Positions 1-11,531 of a stretch of 64,000 bases of DNA are shown one piece after another (the stretch's first letter is position 1; each line of letters opens with the position of its first letter). Source of the stretch: Seison nebaliae (lineage: Eukaryota > Rotifera > Pararotatoria > Seisonacea > Seisonidae); NCBI GenBank assembly GCA_023231475.1, contig JALJEE010001081.1:62001-126000 (forward strand), given 5' to 3'. The position numbers were made by a program, and so were the translations under genes. The notes beneath the pieces are model-generated. The model had not been told where the DNA came from. It saw nothing but the letters and a program-made list of their open reading frames with translations, and did no database searches.

Positions 1-417
1 TATCATCGGAGTAGTTTCGGAACGAGATCCAGGGAATTGAGAGATCGATATGAACATCTACTACTTCAGAAAACAATACCATCTTTCGTTCAAGATATCG
101 TTCAAAATGCTGATATTAACGATTTGGAACCATACCTCACATCACATCATAAACATACGCAACAACTACAAACACGAGTATTTGAGTTTTCCCGACGAGA
201 ATTGACCACAATTGATCGTTTACATTATATTTTGAAAGAATTGACCAGATGTCTATTAGGCGACATGAGCTATAAGAGTGTCATAGCACAACGTGCTGAT
301 CCCAGTGGTATAAACGCGTTAAGTTCGTTGGATTCGTTTAGTCAATGGTTCTTTCCCACTTCCTTCATTATACTCCAAATCTTCTTCTGGTATCTGTTGG
401 ATAGTGACCATCATTAA
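1..417 (+). CDS. Cys-loop ligand-gated ion channel, C-terminal end (partial)
   Basis: The frame is open from the first base of the window and ends at tandem stops (TAA TAA). The last ~35 residues read as the fourth transmembrane helix of a pentameric ligand-gated channel: SLDSFSQWFFPTSF followed by a hydrophobic run ending in FFWYLL. This fits the family pattern D-x-x-S-[RQ]-x-x-F-P ... [FY]W of anion-type (GABA/glycine/glutamate) receptors. The preceding ~100 residues are a variable, charged stretch, as expected for the intracellular M3-M4 loop. Such channels sit in the plasma membrane and pass ions on transmitter binding. The ligand-binding domain and M1-M3 lie upstream of the window, so subtype cannot be told. 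A match to another one-pass membrane protein remains possible. Confidence 0.6.
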   Translation, partial: YHRSSFGTRSRELRDRYEHLLLQKTIPSFVQDIVQNADINDLEPYLTSHHKHTQQLQTRVFEFSRRELTTIDRLHYILKELTRCLLGDMSYKSVIAQRADPSGINALSSLDSFSQWFFPTSFIILQIFFWYLLDSDHH

Positions 418-491
418 TAACTTTAAATATTTTCTTTCATAAACTTAAATTTTTAATTCTCATTTCTTATTCTTCCACAATATTCAAATAC

Positions 492-497
492 AATAAA
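492..497 (+). terminator. poly(A) signal of the channel gene
   Basis: AATAAA lies 75 bases after the stop codon of the channel gene and before the next gene on the same strand. It is inferred to end that transcript. Confidence 0.5.
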
Positions 498-715
498 GTC
501 GTTCTAACGTATTGGTTTTCGGCAAATTGATGAAAAACGAAAAGTTTGCTAAGTCGTCAATATTCTAGGAAGCTTAGAATTTTGAAATAAAAAAAGTTGT
601 TTAAGTGATTTCTTTCAGAGTTTACAAAAAATTATTTTTTTAAAAAATTTTTTAAATTCTTCCTAAACTTCCAAATTGCTGACGTTGTATAGCACATGAG
701 TATCTCTCGGCACTG

Positions 716-3700
716 ATGATGGATTCTCAATTATTCGAGTGTTCGCCACTCGTACATTACGAATGTCAAGAAGAAAAGAAAATAGTTAAATTTATTTTCG
801 AGTATAAATAAATAAATTAATTTTCATGATAGTTGAAGAATGAAAATAATTCCATATTACGATTCGTCGATAATTTCGTGAAGTTGAAATACATTTAAAA
901 ATTTTTATAATATTTTTTTCAGTTCGAAGAATTTCATTGAAGATTTGATTAGTTATCGAAAGAAAACTTTTTTCAAATTGATCGGAATTAATGAATTGAA
1001 GTTTTCGATTTCTATTTCCCATTATCATCAATACAATTTGTAGCGATATCGTTTATGTGAATGGAGAAGGATTACATATCGTGAGGAATTGTGGTGATAG
1101 GAAAGTAGTGAGTTTATGGGGAGAGAGTTTATTATCATTCGATCAGATCGTTTTAGAATTATTCACATTAAATTGGACGAACGATAATCAGTTTATTGTC
1201 CTCACTGATAATTTCGGAGATGTTCATCTTTTCGATCGATCGTCGAAATATCTCAATAAATTCTCTCATTCGATGAATGAAGGAGAACAAATGAATTTGA
1301 TGAATTCAGTCGCCTCTCTTCATTCACTCGCTCCTCAAACCAATGAGAAATGTCATTTATTTTATTTGACATATTCCGGTCTACTAATCGAAACATCTTT
1401 AAAGTTTTTTTTTAAATTTTGAAAAAAATTTTTTTTTTTAAAATTTCTTAGAAATAATAATGAATGGAATATACATCGATTATTTTGTTTACCAACCGAT
1501 TATGTGATGTTCGGAACGAATCGATTAGATTTGATTTTTCACAAATCACTTCAATTATCGACGTCCATTCAATATGTGATGGTTTATCTACCTTCCACAT
1601 TCGACGATTATCAGAAAGATCCACATCATCGTCCAATTTATTCGACGAACAATTTATTCATGTTATTGGAAACGACAGATGAATCATTTCAATTGATTCA
1701 TTCCCCAAAGAATAAGTTGGAACGATCCTGGTCATGGTTTAGTAATAAGACATCTTATCAATATGTTGTCGATTCAAAATTGAAAGAGAAGTCGAGTGTA
1801 TTCGTAACGAATAAAGGAATTATCGCCATTTATGATTATGAGAAGAATGAAGAATTATTTAATTTGAATTTAAATCGAGTGAAATTATCGGAAAATTTAT
1901 CAATTTCGACTGATGTACAAACGAAAAATCTTCTCGCTCAATTATATGGTAATTCGAATTTTATTTATTCAAATCATCCAATTTCTATCAATTGGTGGAG
2001 AGATGATGAAAATATCATTTTCTTATCAACATGTAATGGAGCATTGATTTTTATCGATATCGATAAATTGAAAAAAATGGAATTGAATGTGGTCGCTTAC
2101 GAAAAGAAAGATGATGATGATGTTATCGTCAATTATGATTTCTATGCGAGAAATCAATTAACAGATGATGATCTTCGATTGATGGATACGTTCCATGATC
2201 GAGAATTGATCGATCTTACAATGCTCCGATCATCGCCAAACGGAATTTTTCTCGTACATCATTTTCTTCCATTCTCTTTCATTCTCACCCAATGGAATGA
2301 AATGAAAATGTTTAATCTTCTCCTCAAATGTAACGTCATTCAAAAATTCAAAAAATTAGTACCTAATTCAAATCGTTTCATTCGATTATTGAGATATTTG
2401 AATATTCCGTTTTTGTCTGATTTCGTTTGTCCACCAAATGAAGCGACTGTTGAAATGAAATGTGAATTGACAATGAAATCCATCGAATGTATTGGATTGC
2501 AACAATTATTTGAGAGGAAACTCACTCATAAAATGTTCGATGAAGCGTTCGATCTTGTTCAACGATATCCACAACAATTGAACAAAGATATTCTTTTCGT
2601 TAATATCTGGCAGAATTTGGAGAAACGGAAATCGAGTGACATCAACAATTATCTTTTCCATATTAAAGATGTTCGTCTATTAATCGAGCAATGTTTGTGC
2701 ACGATCGATAATAATTTGAATATTATTGGAAATTTGATCGATATCGGAATTGAAAAAACGAATTTCCAAATAATTTTAACACAATTACAATTAGAGGAGA
2801 ATTATCGAAGAGAAATCGACATAATTCATTTGGAATTGACAGAGACGATGGAGAAGAGATTTGGAGAGGAGAAATTTCGGACACTACTCAAATTGGAGAA
2901 GAAAAAACAATTGAAATTTGAAAAAGATTTATTCGAATTAAATAAAAATTGGGAGAAATTAAAAATTGTAAAAAAATGGAAAAATATTTCGAAAGATGAT
3001 ATTGATTCGTTGAATTATTTCATTGAGAAACGTTTGAAAATTTTTCGATATTTCGATTATTTCAAAACATTTCTCGAATTACTCGACGATGTCAATATAT
3101 CGATCGGTCATCAATTAAATGAATTAAGAAAGAAAGATTTATTCGAAATCGCTTGTCAATTGGCAGATAAAGGAAATTTGATTCAATTACGTTCAATTTT
3201 CCAAAATCATCTGAAGGAATTATCATCGAATTATTTCTCCATTCTCCTACACATCAACATGGACAGATGTGAATTGAATGAATTACTTCACGTTATTCCA
3301 CTCGTCGAAGAGAACGATCGAATTGTCATTCCAAAATTTTCGCCTCATCGATCCATTCCTGATTGGACGGAAATTTTGATGGAAATGGGAGACGTCGAAC
3401 GGATCGATGAAAAAATGATTTCACAATGGAATCGTCTCGATCCATTCGATTTGAATGAAATTTATTTATTTTATGTAAAATTCATTCGACACATTCTCAT
3501 CACGAACGGAAATATCGATTTTTCTGATCAATTTTTAAAATGTCTCAAATTGTACGAAATAACAAAAAATGATAATTATCGTCGAATGGAAGAAACTATT
3601 CGATTGATGCATCGATTAACATATGTCAATTATTATTTGGATGATGAGGAATTAGAACGACGATGGTATGTCGTTTATGGAATGAATGATGAAGAGGAAT

Positions 3701-6700
3701 TGAAACGAATTCAAATTCACAACATTCTACCCATCGATTTATTCGATCATTTGATGGAATTGGATCGTATTGATCAATTTATATTTTATTTGAATTTTTT
3801 GGAAAAATCGAAAAATATTTCGAGTCAAATATCATCTCTAACTTATTTAACGGATATATTGGAAGAAAATGATTTTTATGAACGGTTTTTTCCCGTTTAT
3901 CTTCGACATCGATTCGAATCGTCAAATTCTCAATTATTCGAAACGATGAATGAAATTTTGAAAATTTTAAATTATTTCGATAAATTTAATTCAAATCGAT
4001 GTGATTTATTGATCTCTTTCATTTTCTCCAAATATCATCAACATCTCACCATCAATTCCATGAATATCGTTCAGATGGAATGGATTCCATTCATCAAACG
4101 TCAATATAATCATCAACATCAAATTCGACCGTTCCATTCACCGTTTTTCTTCGAAAATTCCGTTTTTAACATTTCTTCCATTTTTGAACTGTTGAAATTT
4201 CTGGATAATTTAAATTTTGATGATGATATTCTCCGAGATTGTTCTCCATTCAATATGTGTCGATTGATGATGAATGAGAATGATTTCCAACAATTCATTC
4301 TCACCATTCTTCAAGTGAGTTGTGAGAAGAGAATTATTAATTTCTCTCTCATCAAACAATTGAACGATATAATTGTTAATATGAAAAAATCATCAGGATT
4401 TATTTTTCCGTTTTATGTCGATTGGATTGTGAGGAATGATGAGAACATATCGGAAGTTTCACTTTCAATACCGTTCATGACGGAATTGGATTTGGAGAAA
4501 TTGAAAGAATATTTTGTTGATATTATTCACGAATCGGTCGATGTTAACTCGATTTTGAAAGATTCAAAAACTTTCATCCAAATTCTTTATCTGTTGAATG
4601 TGAAGAAGAAATCGACGACGAATTGGAAATATGTGAAATGTTTAATCGAAATTCTCCAGAGTGTCATTTTGAGGTATACGAGATCGATGAAATCAATGGT
4701 GAAATCGAATAAGAAAGCGTCCGTTCTATTCTCACAATATTTGAAACGATTAACGGAATTTTCAAAAATTGAACTTTTCACATATCGTATCATGCAATGT
4801 CCATTGATGAGAAATGAAAAAGTTCAGTCGTTGGAATCTCTCGATCAATTGACATCACTTCTCCTTCGATTAGTTAATCGAGTAGATAAATTTGAAAATT
4901 TTTTATTATTCAAAAAACTAATAATCGTTTTTCATGATCTCATTTCCTGTAAATCGATCGATTTGAATGATTTGAATTTGATTCAAAAAATTTTCGGAGG
5001 AAATTCAATTGGAAAATCGATAAATTTCTCTGAATTAACAATTTTAATTAATTTGAAAATTTCCGTTTCACTCAAATGGAAATGGTTATTCGTTCAGGAA
5101 TGTCAATCATTTGTGGAATTGGATGAGAGGAATTATCCAGAGATTCTCATTGGAATCATCAAAATGGAAATGGTAAATTGGGAACAATTGACGGATGATG
5201 TTGGATGGATGAATTGGTTGAAATTTATCGTTCTCTCTATCGATATTTCATCGAATGAATCGATGGAAATTATTGATAAGATAAATGAGAAAATTAAATT
5301 TGAATTTGGTCGTGTCGAATCTAATCCGTTAGCGAAGATAACGAACATTCCAATTATCGATAGTTATCGGAAATTCGTTAGAGAAAATTCTTTAAAAATC
5401 CATCCGGAAACCGTCGTGGAACAGATGGTGATGAATGATTCGAAATGTCCAACGGAAAACATTTACGAAGAATTGAGAATGTTTTGTATTAATCGAATTG
5501 TGGAATTGGGAAAAGTGGAAGATGATCTTGGAATTTATGATATTCCATTAAGAAATTTAATCGAATATTATTTGAGAGTTGATGAAGATAATACGAAATT
5601 AGATGAATTTATGAGAAGAATCGATGACGAACAATTTATACAGAAAATTAACGATATTTCCATCGATATCAATAAATGTCGTCAGGATATGAATTATTTC
5701 CAATTCACGTTAAGTGGATTGGCTTATTCAAAAGATGTGGATCAATTAGAAATTGCTTTATTAATTTTAGAACGATTTGTTGGAGAACATTCGAATGAAA
5801 CGGAATATATGAATGATCGTTTAACTGATATTTATGTCGGTTTCTTCGAATTCTTCTTCGTTAATCGATTAGTTGATGATTTCCCATCAAATTCTTATCA
5901 ACATCTTTATTTAGCTCTTCAATCTTACACGGAACAATTCATCAAATTAAATTCTCTCATCGATCAATCAATTTATCCTATTGGAAAAATTTATGAATCT
6001 TCTTTCAATTTTCTCACATTTGTCTCGTTCAAAGGAATTTTAACGAGTCAAATGGACGAGGAAATTGAAAGAGAATTAACTCGAATTAAAAATGTTGATC
6101 ACATTCTCTCGATTGTCATCCTTCTTTATTTCAAATGGACGATTAGTGATAATGATTCGAATGAATCAGGTTTCCTTCATTGTTTGGTGAGGCTGTTTGA
6201 ATTGAACTCTCCAAATCGCATCATCATTCTTCGTCAAATGAAGAAAGCAAATCAGAAAATAGAAAATATAATTTTCGCACTAATCAATCAATTTCCTAAT
6301 CAGTTACAATTCATCGATATTATTCAATTGATTCCATTAATTGGCGATAAAATTCTTCTAAAATTAACTTTCGATTATATGGTGAATCATGAAAAGGTTT
6401 CCTTTATTTTATCTTTAATTATTTTATTATTTCTTCTTTATTTTTTAATTTATTTATCTTTTAATTATCATCTATTTATCATCTATTTATCCTTTATTAT
6501 TATCGGTTATAGTGGGAAGAATATGAGAGAATATTTATTCATAAATATCTCGAAGATAATTCTACAAATTGGTCGTTCTTCATTAATAACCGAAAATTCT
6601 GTTTAGCTGCTGAACATTATTTCTGGTATAGAGAACCGGTATCATTGTTCAGTTGTGAAATGAACGAATTGTTAATGAAAATGAAAATTGACAACGAAAC

Positions 6701-6983
6701 TAGACAACGTGAAGAGAAGGAGAAATTTCTCTATAAATATATCGAGCTATTGCTAGAGGAGGATGGATCAGACGACATGAGACTTTATTGTACTAATCTC
6801 TTACATCGATTTTTCACCTTGGACAATCAGATGAATGAGAATAATAAGGAGATCTCAAATGACGATACGAATTGTGAAGAAATTGGAAAGATCGATATTC
6901 ATCATCAATTGACAGGACAATCAGTTCGTTTTTTCGATCGATGGTTAACGAATAAACGAAAAATGAACAATTCCATTAATTAA
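716..6983 (+). CDS. NBAS: NBAS (neuroblastoma-amplified sequence) homologue
   Basis: Five exons join in frame: 716-801, 923-1000, 1044-1403, 1452-6396 and 6513-6983, giving 1,979 residues (human NBAS is about 2,370). The N-terminal ~500 residues match the NBAS beta-propeller region, including an INWW...CNGALIF block near residue 355 (human: VNWW...CSGALTV). From about residue 515 the Sec39 region begins, where QQLFERKLTHKMFDEAFDL parallels the human EELYQRKIESEEYEEALSL segment. NBAS is part of the NRZ (NAG-RINT1-ZW10) tether that receives Golgi-derived vesicles at the ER with syntaxin-18, and is also linked to nonsense-mediated decay. The start at 716 is the first of two ATGs in that exon; an untranslated or extra coding exon upstream is possible. 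Nearly the whole protein lies on one 4.9-kb exon. The four introns (121, 43, 48, 116 bp) start GTATAA, GTTTTC, GTTTTT and GTTTCC. Confidence 0.9.
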
Positions 6984-6986
6984 CTC

Positions 6987-6992
6987 AATAAA
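6987..6992 (+). terminator. poly(A) signal of NBAS
   Basis: AATAAA starts only four bases after the NBAS stop codon (6981-6983). TTTATT at 6999-7004, and again at 7075-7080, gives the reverse-strand signal for the convergent gene at 7104, so the two transcripts end within about 100 bases of each other. Confidence 0.6.
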
Positions 6993-7103
6993 ATCTTATT
7001 TATTCATAATTATCATCAAACATAAAATCACCATTATTAGATGAATTTTTTCGAAATTTTGAAAATTATTTAATTTTATTCAATTCATTTCCTCTCCTCA
7101 TAT

Positions 7104-7601
7104 TTAACTTTTATCATTCCAAATTGATGAGGCAAAATCACCAGCACTATCCTTCCGATAATTGGCGACAGGATAATCTGATGAATATGTCGTTTGATAT
7201 TTATTCCGCATTAATTCCACACTATCCAATTCATGTCGATTCTTCTTTGGCACTTCAGAAAGTGCTACTGGAGTAGATTGTTGATTTTGATTCTGTAATT
7301 TCGTCAACAATGAAGTGAGTAATTCTTCCGCTTTCACTGACATCCATTGGAGAGCGGTACGTTTAATGGAATGAGAGGAAGTGGTGGGTGTTTGTTGTCG
7401 TCTTATCAAATCCGTCTCAGTTTGACGTGCATTGAACGAGTTCTTCTCTCGACTTGCAGAGTAGTTAGAACGACTTGAAATTGGTTTATTTCCGAATGAG
7501 TTTACTGAAAGATTTTTAGGTTCCGTGTCCGATTGACTCTCATCATCGCTGTCATTAGCGAGACGATGATTGAGTGTGGCAGAGATGTCACAATGAAGCA
7601 T
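7104..7601 (-). CDS. unrecognised small hydrophilic protein, 165 residues
   Basis: An uninterrupted frame of 165 codons whose codon use resembles the neighbouring genes. The product is polar, Ser/Asn/Gln-rich and without signal peptide or membrane segment. One helical stretch (about residues 82-103, with SVKAEELLTSLLTKLQNQ) is followed by a conserved-looking tail, DSVELMRNKYQTTYSSDYP, ending in SSIWNDKS. A Tyr-Thr-Thr-Tyr motif of this kind occurs in some ciliary/sperm microtubule inner proteins, but that comparison is weak and I do not assign a function. The start is the first ATG of the frame; the frame stays open about 30 codons upstream, so a further 5' exon is possible. It ends 24 bases before a reverse AATAAA (TTTATT at 7075-7080) and is convergent with NBAS. 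Confidence 0.6.
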   Translation of the reverse strand: MLHCDISATLNHRLANDSDDESQSDTEPKNLSVNSFGNKPISSRSNYSASREKNSFNARQTETDLIRRQQTPTTSSHSIKRTALQWMSVKAEELLTSLLTKLQNQNQQSTPVALSEVPKKNRHELDSVELMRNKYQTTYSSDYPVANYRKDSAGDFASSIWNDKS

Positions 7602-7893
7602 TGGGAGTATTGGGAATGGTTCAAACGAAAATAGATTAAAAGGAAAAAACTCGAATGAACAGAAAATTTGTTTGAGTTCGAATTCGAGAATTAAATTTCA
7701 TTAAGAAATTGAAATGAAACTAAAGAATAAACAGAGTATTTACTCACAATTACAATAAACTCAAATCCATCAAAACTAATTTTCTATTCTTTTTATTTCA
7801 GTTTTAATGAAATTATAATAAAACTTTTCGAACCAAAAAAAAAATAATGAAATAAAATATATGGAAATTAATGAAAGTCGTTCGATTTGCCGT

Positions 7894-8436
7894 TCAACCG
7901 TCACGACGGTCAGTTACCGTTCTTGGTAAACGAATGACAGATCCGTCCATCGTCTCATCCACATACACTTGACAACCAAGACGAGAACTGAAAGAAATTT
8001 TTTTAAAAATTTGAAAAAAAAAATTTTTAAAATTTTGCAAAAAAAAATTTAAAAAAATTTGAAACGTTTCCGTCAATTCCGTAGCTAGATCGAGCATATC
8101 TAATTCTTCGTCTAATGCTTCGTCGATGCGAGTGAACAATTCCTTGTCCAAAATGAGGTGACATGTACTGCAAGATAAACTTCCTTCACAAGCTCCAAAA
8201 CCATCAAATTCGATATTATTATCAACAATAACATCATACAATGATGCACCTGTTATCGCCGTCAGATTTTTATGATGTCCATCTCTATCGATAAATGTCA
8301 ATTTAACTTTCCTTCACATCAATGGATGAGGAGTGATGAGGAAGAAAAGGAACTTCGTATTCAATTTGTTAGAGACGGTGAGTGAACGAGATAAATGAGG
8401 TAAAAGTGTTCGAACTGTTCGTTGTAAGAGTGACAT
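7894..8436 (-). CDS. FDX1: mitochondrial [2Fe-2S] ferredoxin, adrenodoxin type (FDX1-like)
   Basis: Three exons on the reverse strand, 8354-8436, 8066-8311 and 7894-7987, encode 140 residues. Cluster ligands are Cys69, Cys75, Cys78 and Cys115, the CX5CX2CX36C spacing of adrenodoxin. ACEGSLSCSTCHL, the acidic LDEELDMLDLA helix (partner docking) and RLGCQ all favour FDX1 over FDX2. Residues 1-27 (MSLLQRTVRTLLPHLSRS...) are Arg/Leu-rich without acidic residues, as expected of a mitochondrial presequence. The protein passes electrons from ferredoxin reductase to mitochondrial P450s and related enzymes. An in-frame TGA between presequence and core is removed by a 42-bp intron (8312-8353, GTTCCT...AAG); the second intron is 78 bp (GTTTCA...CAG). 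The gene is divergent from NLE1 with 173 bp between start codons. Confidence 0.9.
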
Positions 8437-8609
8437 GTTTTCTTGTGAAATGATAGAGCAGAAATTTGGGTGAAAATAAATATTTCACCATTTCCATGTT
8501 CGAATGATTAAGGATGAGGATTAAAGAAATGAGAAGAGAATGACGAAATGATATTGAGATGGAAAAAAAAAGAATTTATAATTTTTCGAAATGAAAGCAC
8601 AAGAAGAAG
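8437..8609. promoter_or_regulatory. shared FDX1/NLE1 promoter region
   Basis: Only 173 bp separate the divergent start codons of FDX1 and NLE1, so both promoters and 5' untranslated regions must lie here. I see no TATA box in a convincing position. The interval is purine-rich on the + strand (AGAAGA/GATGAG runs). The assignment rests on geometry. Confidence 0.5.
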
Positions 8610-10136
8610 ATGAGTGAAGAAAACGTGAATGTTTCTTTACTCCAAGAAAATGGAGAAAGATTATCCAATCAACTTTATTCACTTCCTATCACTACTAATG
8701 CGAAAGATTTACGTCAACTTTATCGTCATTTAAGATTGGAAGTTGAAGGAGATGATGAAACTGAACGAATTGATGAAGAATCGAAATTATGTTCATTTCT
8801 CATTGAAAATAATGAAATAAGTGATTCAATCGAATCGGCTTATTATCAATTGGGAAAGAAAAGGAAATCACTTCAAGAAATTCAATTGAATATAATTTGT
8901 GTACCGAAATCTTTATTAAGAGTACGTCCAATTACTCGATGTTCATCTACTCTTAATGGACATTCATCTGCCATTATTTCATGTTCTTTCTCGCCAAATT
9001 CAAAATTACTCGCAACAGGTTCAGGAGATACAACACTCCGATTATGGGACATGAACACTCAATTGATCGATAACGTTTTTCGAGGACATAAAGAATGGTT
9101 ATTAGTAGTGGAATGGGCATCAAATGGAAAATATATTGGGAGTGCGTGTAAAGAAGGAACGATTTGTGTCTGGAATTTGAAGGAGAATCGTCTCCAATCC
9201 AAAAAAATCATGGCTCATAAAAAATGGATTAATTCGTTGTCATGGAAACCATTACATTTAATGAGGAGTGAGGAAGATTATCAATTAGTGAGTGGAAGTA
9301 AAGACGGTGGTCTCATTATTTGGAATGCGGTCGATATGACATGTGGACGACGGTTAAACGGTCATAAACAATCCGTCACCACTGTCAAATGGGGAGGGAG
9401 TAATTTGATTTATTCTTCTTCTCAAGATTGCTCCATAAAAATTTGGAGAAGTACAGACGGAACTTTATGTCGTTCACTCTCAAATCATTCACATTGGGTC
9501 AATTCGATTTCACTCAATACCGATTATTTATTACGTACCAGTTTCTATGATACGATTAAAGAAAAAGAGGAAACGATAATCAAATTGGAAAAGGGTTCGT
9601 TGAATGAACAGATTTTATATTCGAGAAAACGTTACGATTGTGCCATATCAAAATTGAAAGGATCACATTCGATTGATGGAGAATTATTAATTTCGGCATC
9701 CGACGATTTCACTTTATGTCTATGGAATGGAGAACATTCAAATAAATGTATCGAACGTCTGACCGGACATCAACAAGCGATTAACGACGTGAAATTTTCG
9801 CCCAATATGCGATTGATTGCTAGTGCTAGTTTCGACAAATCCATCCGCATTTGGGACGGTTTCACTGGGAAGTTTTATATGACGCTACGCGGTCATATTC
9901 GTCCAGTTTATCAAGTGGCTTGGAGTGTCGATTCACGAACAATTGTTAGCGGAAGTGCAGACTCTACATTGAAAATTTGGAGATGTGGCGACAAAATGAA
10001 CGACGGAGATAAGAAGAGATTGATGATGGATTTACCAGGACATGCGGATCAAGTATATGCCGTCGACTGGTCAACTGACGGTTCGAGTATCGGAAGTGGA
10101 GGTAAAGACCATATGGTGAAATTGTGGAGGAATTAA
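8610..10136 (+). CDS. NLE1: Notchless homologue, 60S ribosome assembly WD40 protein
   Basis: A single intronless frame of 508 residues (human NLE1 about 485). Residues 1 to ~95 form the NLE/ubiquitin-like N-terminal domain, which in yeast Rsa4 docks on the MIDAS domain of the AAA ATPase Rea1/Midasin. From ~110 to the end come WD40 repeats, with GH...D...[IL]W signatures such as GHSSAIISCSFSPNSKLLA, SGDTTLRLWD, GHIRPVYQVAWS and a final GGKDHMVKLWRN. The family-specific insert is present, with NTDYLLRT matching the vertebrate STDYVLRT, followed by SASDDFTLCLWNG. The protein acts in the nucleus on pre-60S particles and was first described as a Notch modifier in Drosophila. Lack of introns is unusual beside its multi-exon neighbours. 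A poly(A) signal (AATAAA) lies at 10429-10434. Confidence 0.95.
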   Translation: MSEENVNVSLLQENGERLSNQLYSLPITTNAKDLRQLYRHLRLEVEGDDETERIDEESKLCSFLIENNEISDSIESAYYQLGKKRKSLQEIQLNIICVPKSLLRVRPITRCSSTLNGHSSAIISCSFSPNSKLLATGSGDTTLRLWDMNTQLIDNVFRGHKEWLLVVEWASNGKYIGSACKEGTICVWNLKENRLQSKKIMAHKKWINSLSWKPLHLMRSEEDYQLVSGSKDGGLIIWNAVDMTCGRRLNGHKQSVTTVKWGGSNLIYSSSQDCSIKIWRSTDGTLCRSLSNHSHWVNSISLNTDYLLRTSFYDTIKEKEETIIKLEKGSLNEQILYSRKRYDCAISKLKGSHSIDGELLISASDDFTLCLWNGEHSNKCIERLTGHQQAINDVKFSPNMRLIASASFDKSIRIWDGFTGKFYMTLRGHIRPVYQVAWSVDSRTIVSGSADSTLKIWRCGDKMNDGDKKRLMMDLPGHADQVYAVDWSTDGSSIGSGGKDHMVKLWRN

Positions 10137-10428
10137 TAATTTTTCTTGTCTATAATTTTTTTTCTGAAAATATTCTCTTTAAAATTAAAGTTTCCATATC
10201 CATGAAAATTTTAATGATGATAATGATAATGATGATGATTAGTAGAAAGATAAATATAGGATTGAGTATTCGAATGAGAGGAATGGAACCAATGTCAGAA
10301 AGGAACGAAAATAACATTTGGTCAAATTGGGAAGAGGTGGAAGAAGGAAAAATGAGAAAGAAGCGGAAGTTGATAAGAGGATTGATCACAATGAAGAAGG
10401 ATGAGAGAAAGGATATTCAATTGAATGA

Positions 10429-10434
10429 AATAAA
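10429..10434 (+). terminator. poly(A) signal of NLE1
   Basis: AATAAA about 290 bases after the NLE1 stop, the first such signal on this strand. The open frame that runs from 10124 to 10444 is read here as 3' untranslated sequence. Confidence 0.4.
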
Positions 10435-11498
10435 TTTATTATAAACGTTCATTTTCCACATCTTTCTTTCTTCTGTTTCATTTTTTCCTTCTCTTCCACC
10501 TCTGTCCCATCACTCTTTTTTCTTCAGTCACTCGTTCATAGATTGATCCATTCACTCAATTTCTGTTTCTTTAGTTTCTCCTTTTTTTCATAAATTCTTT
10601 CTCATCCTCTTATGAGAACTGGATTTATTCTTTCCTGGAATGAACACGACATGGTAATGTGATGAAGCGGAAGAGAGGTCCATCTCGTAACATCCAATTA
10701 ATTCGATTAAACTGAGTCCGTTTTCATATTCCGATCGACGTTATCCTGATAAATTGATCAAAACTATAAATTCATTTTGCTTCTTTCCTTCCCTTCAATT
10801 ACCGACTGTCCTCTTTTACTTTTCGTCTAATCATTCGTACGTATAATATAATCATCTTCTATCTTAATCTTCCACTAATTAATTGAGGAAGAAGATGAGA
10901 TGATTAATTCTGGAGGAAGTGGCACAAACATCGACGACTAGTTACCATTATTTGTAAGTTTAATCGTAACGTTCGTGGGAGAACGAACTAGATGAATCGT
11001 TATTGTGGAATGGATTTAAACTGAAATGAAACTTCAATCTCTCCTCCGTCTTCATTCAATTCAGGAGATAAACATGATTATATTCATTTTCATCATATTT
11101 GACGTAATCAGATGTTATCGGGAATCCCGTTCGTTTGTTTGTTTATTCGACAATTGAGAAAGAAAGAGCTCCGTTAAGTCGTCTCTCTTGCAACGACGTC
11201 ACATTAAAAGAATCAATTGAATTACATATGTAACAACATTGAACTGCGACAAACGTCAATCTCTCCAGAACATACGCTGACACAAACACACACACACACA
11301 TACACACACATCTATATCAATTCGTAGAATTTACCATAATTCTTCTTACTGATCATTTATTGTTCGACTTCTTCTTCTTCCATTATCATCATTGTAATTT
11401 TCGATAAAAGTGAATTAATTCGTTACCATCAATTCATCATCATCATCATCATCATATTAATATCCGTTTATTTGAATGGAAATCGTCTCCAAATATAT

Positions 11499-11531
<33 letters not shown>

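Noticed and set aside
8314-8316. In-frame stop between presequence and core of FDX1, suggesting a pseudogene
   Set aside because: A 42-bp intron (GTTCCT...AAG) removes it in the correct phase, and all four cluster cysteines are intact.
10124-10444. 106-codon open frame overlapping the NLE1 end
   Set aside because: Met/Ile/Lys-rich translation of AT-rich 3' untranslated DNA, with no family similarity and a poly(A) signal inside it.
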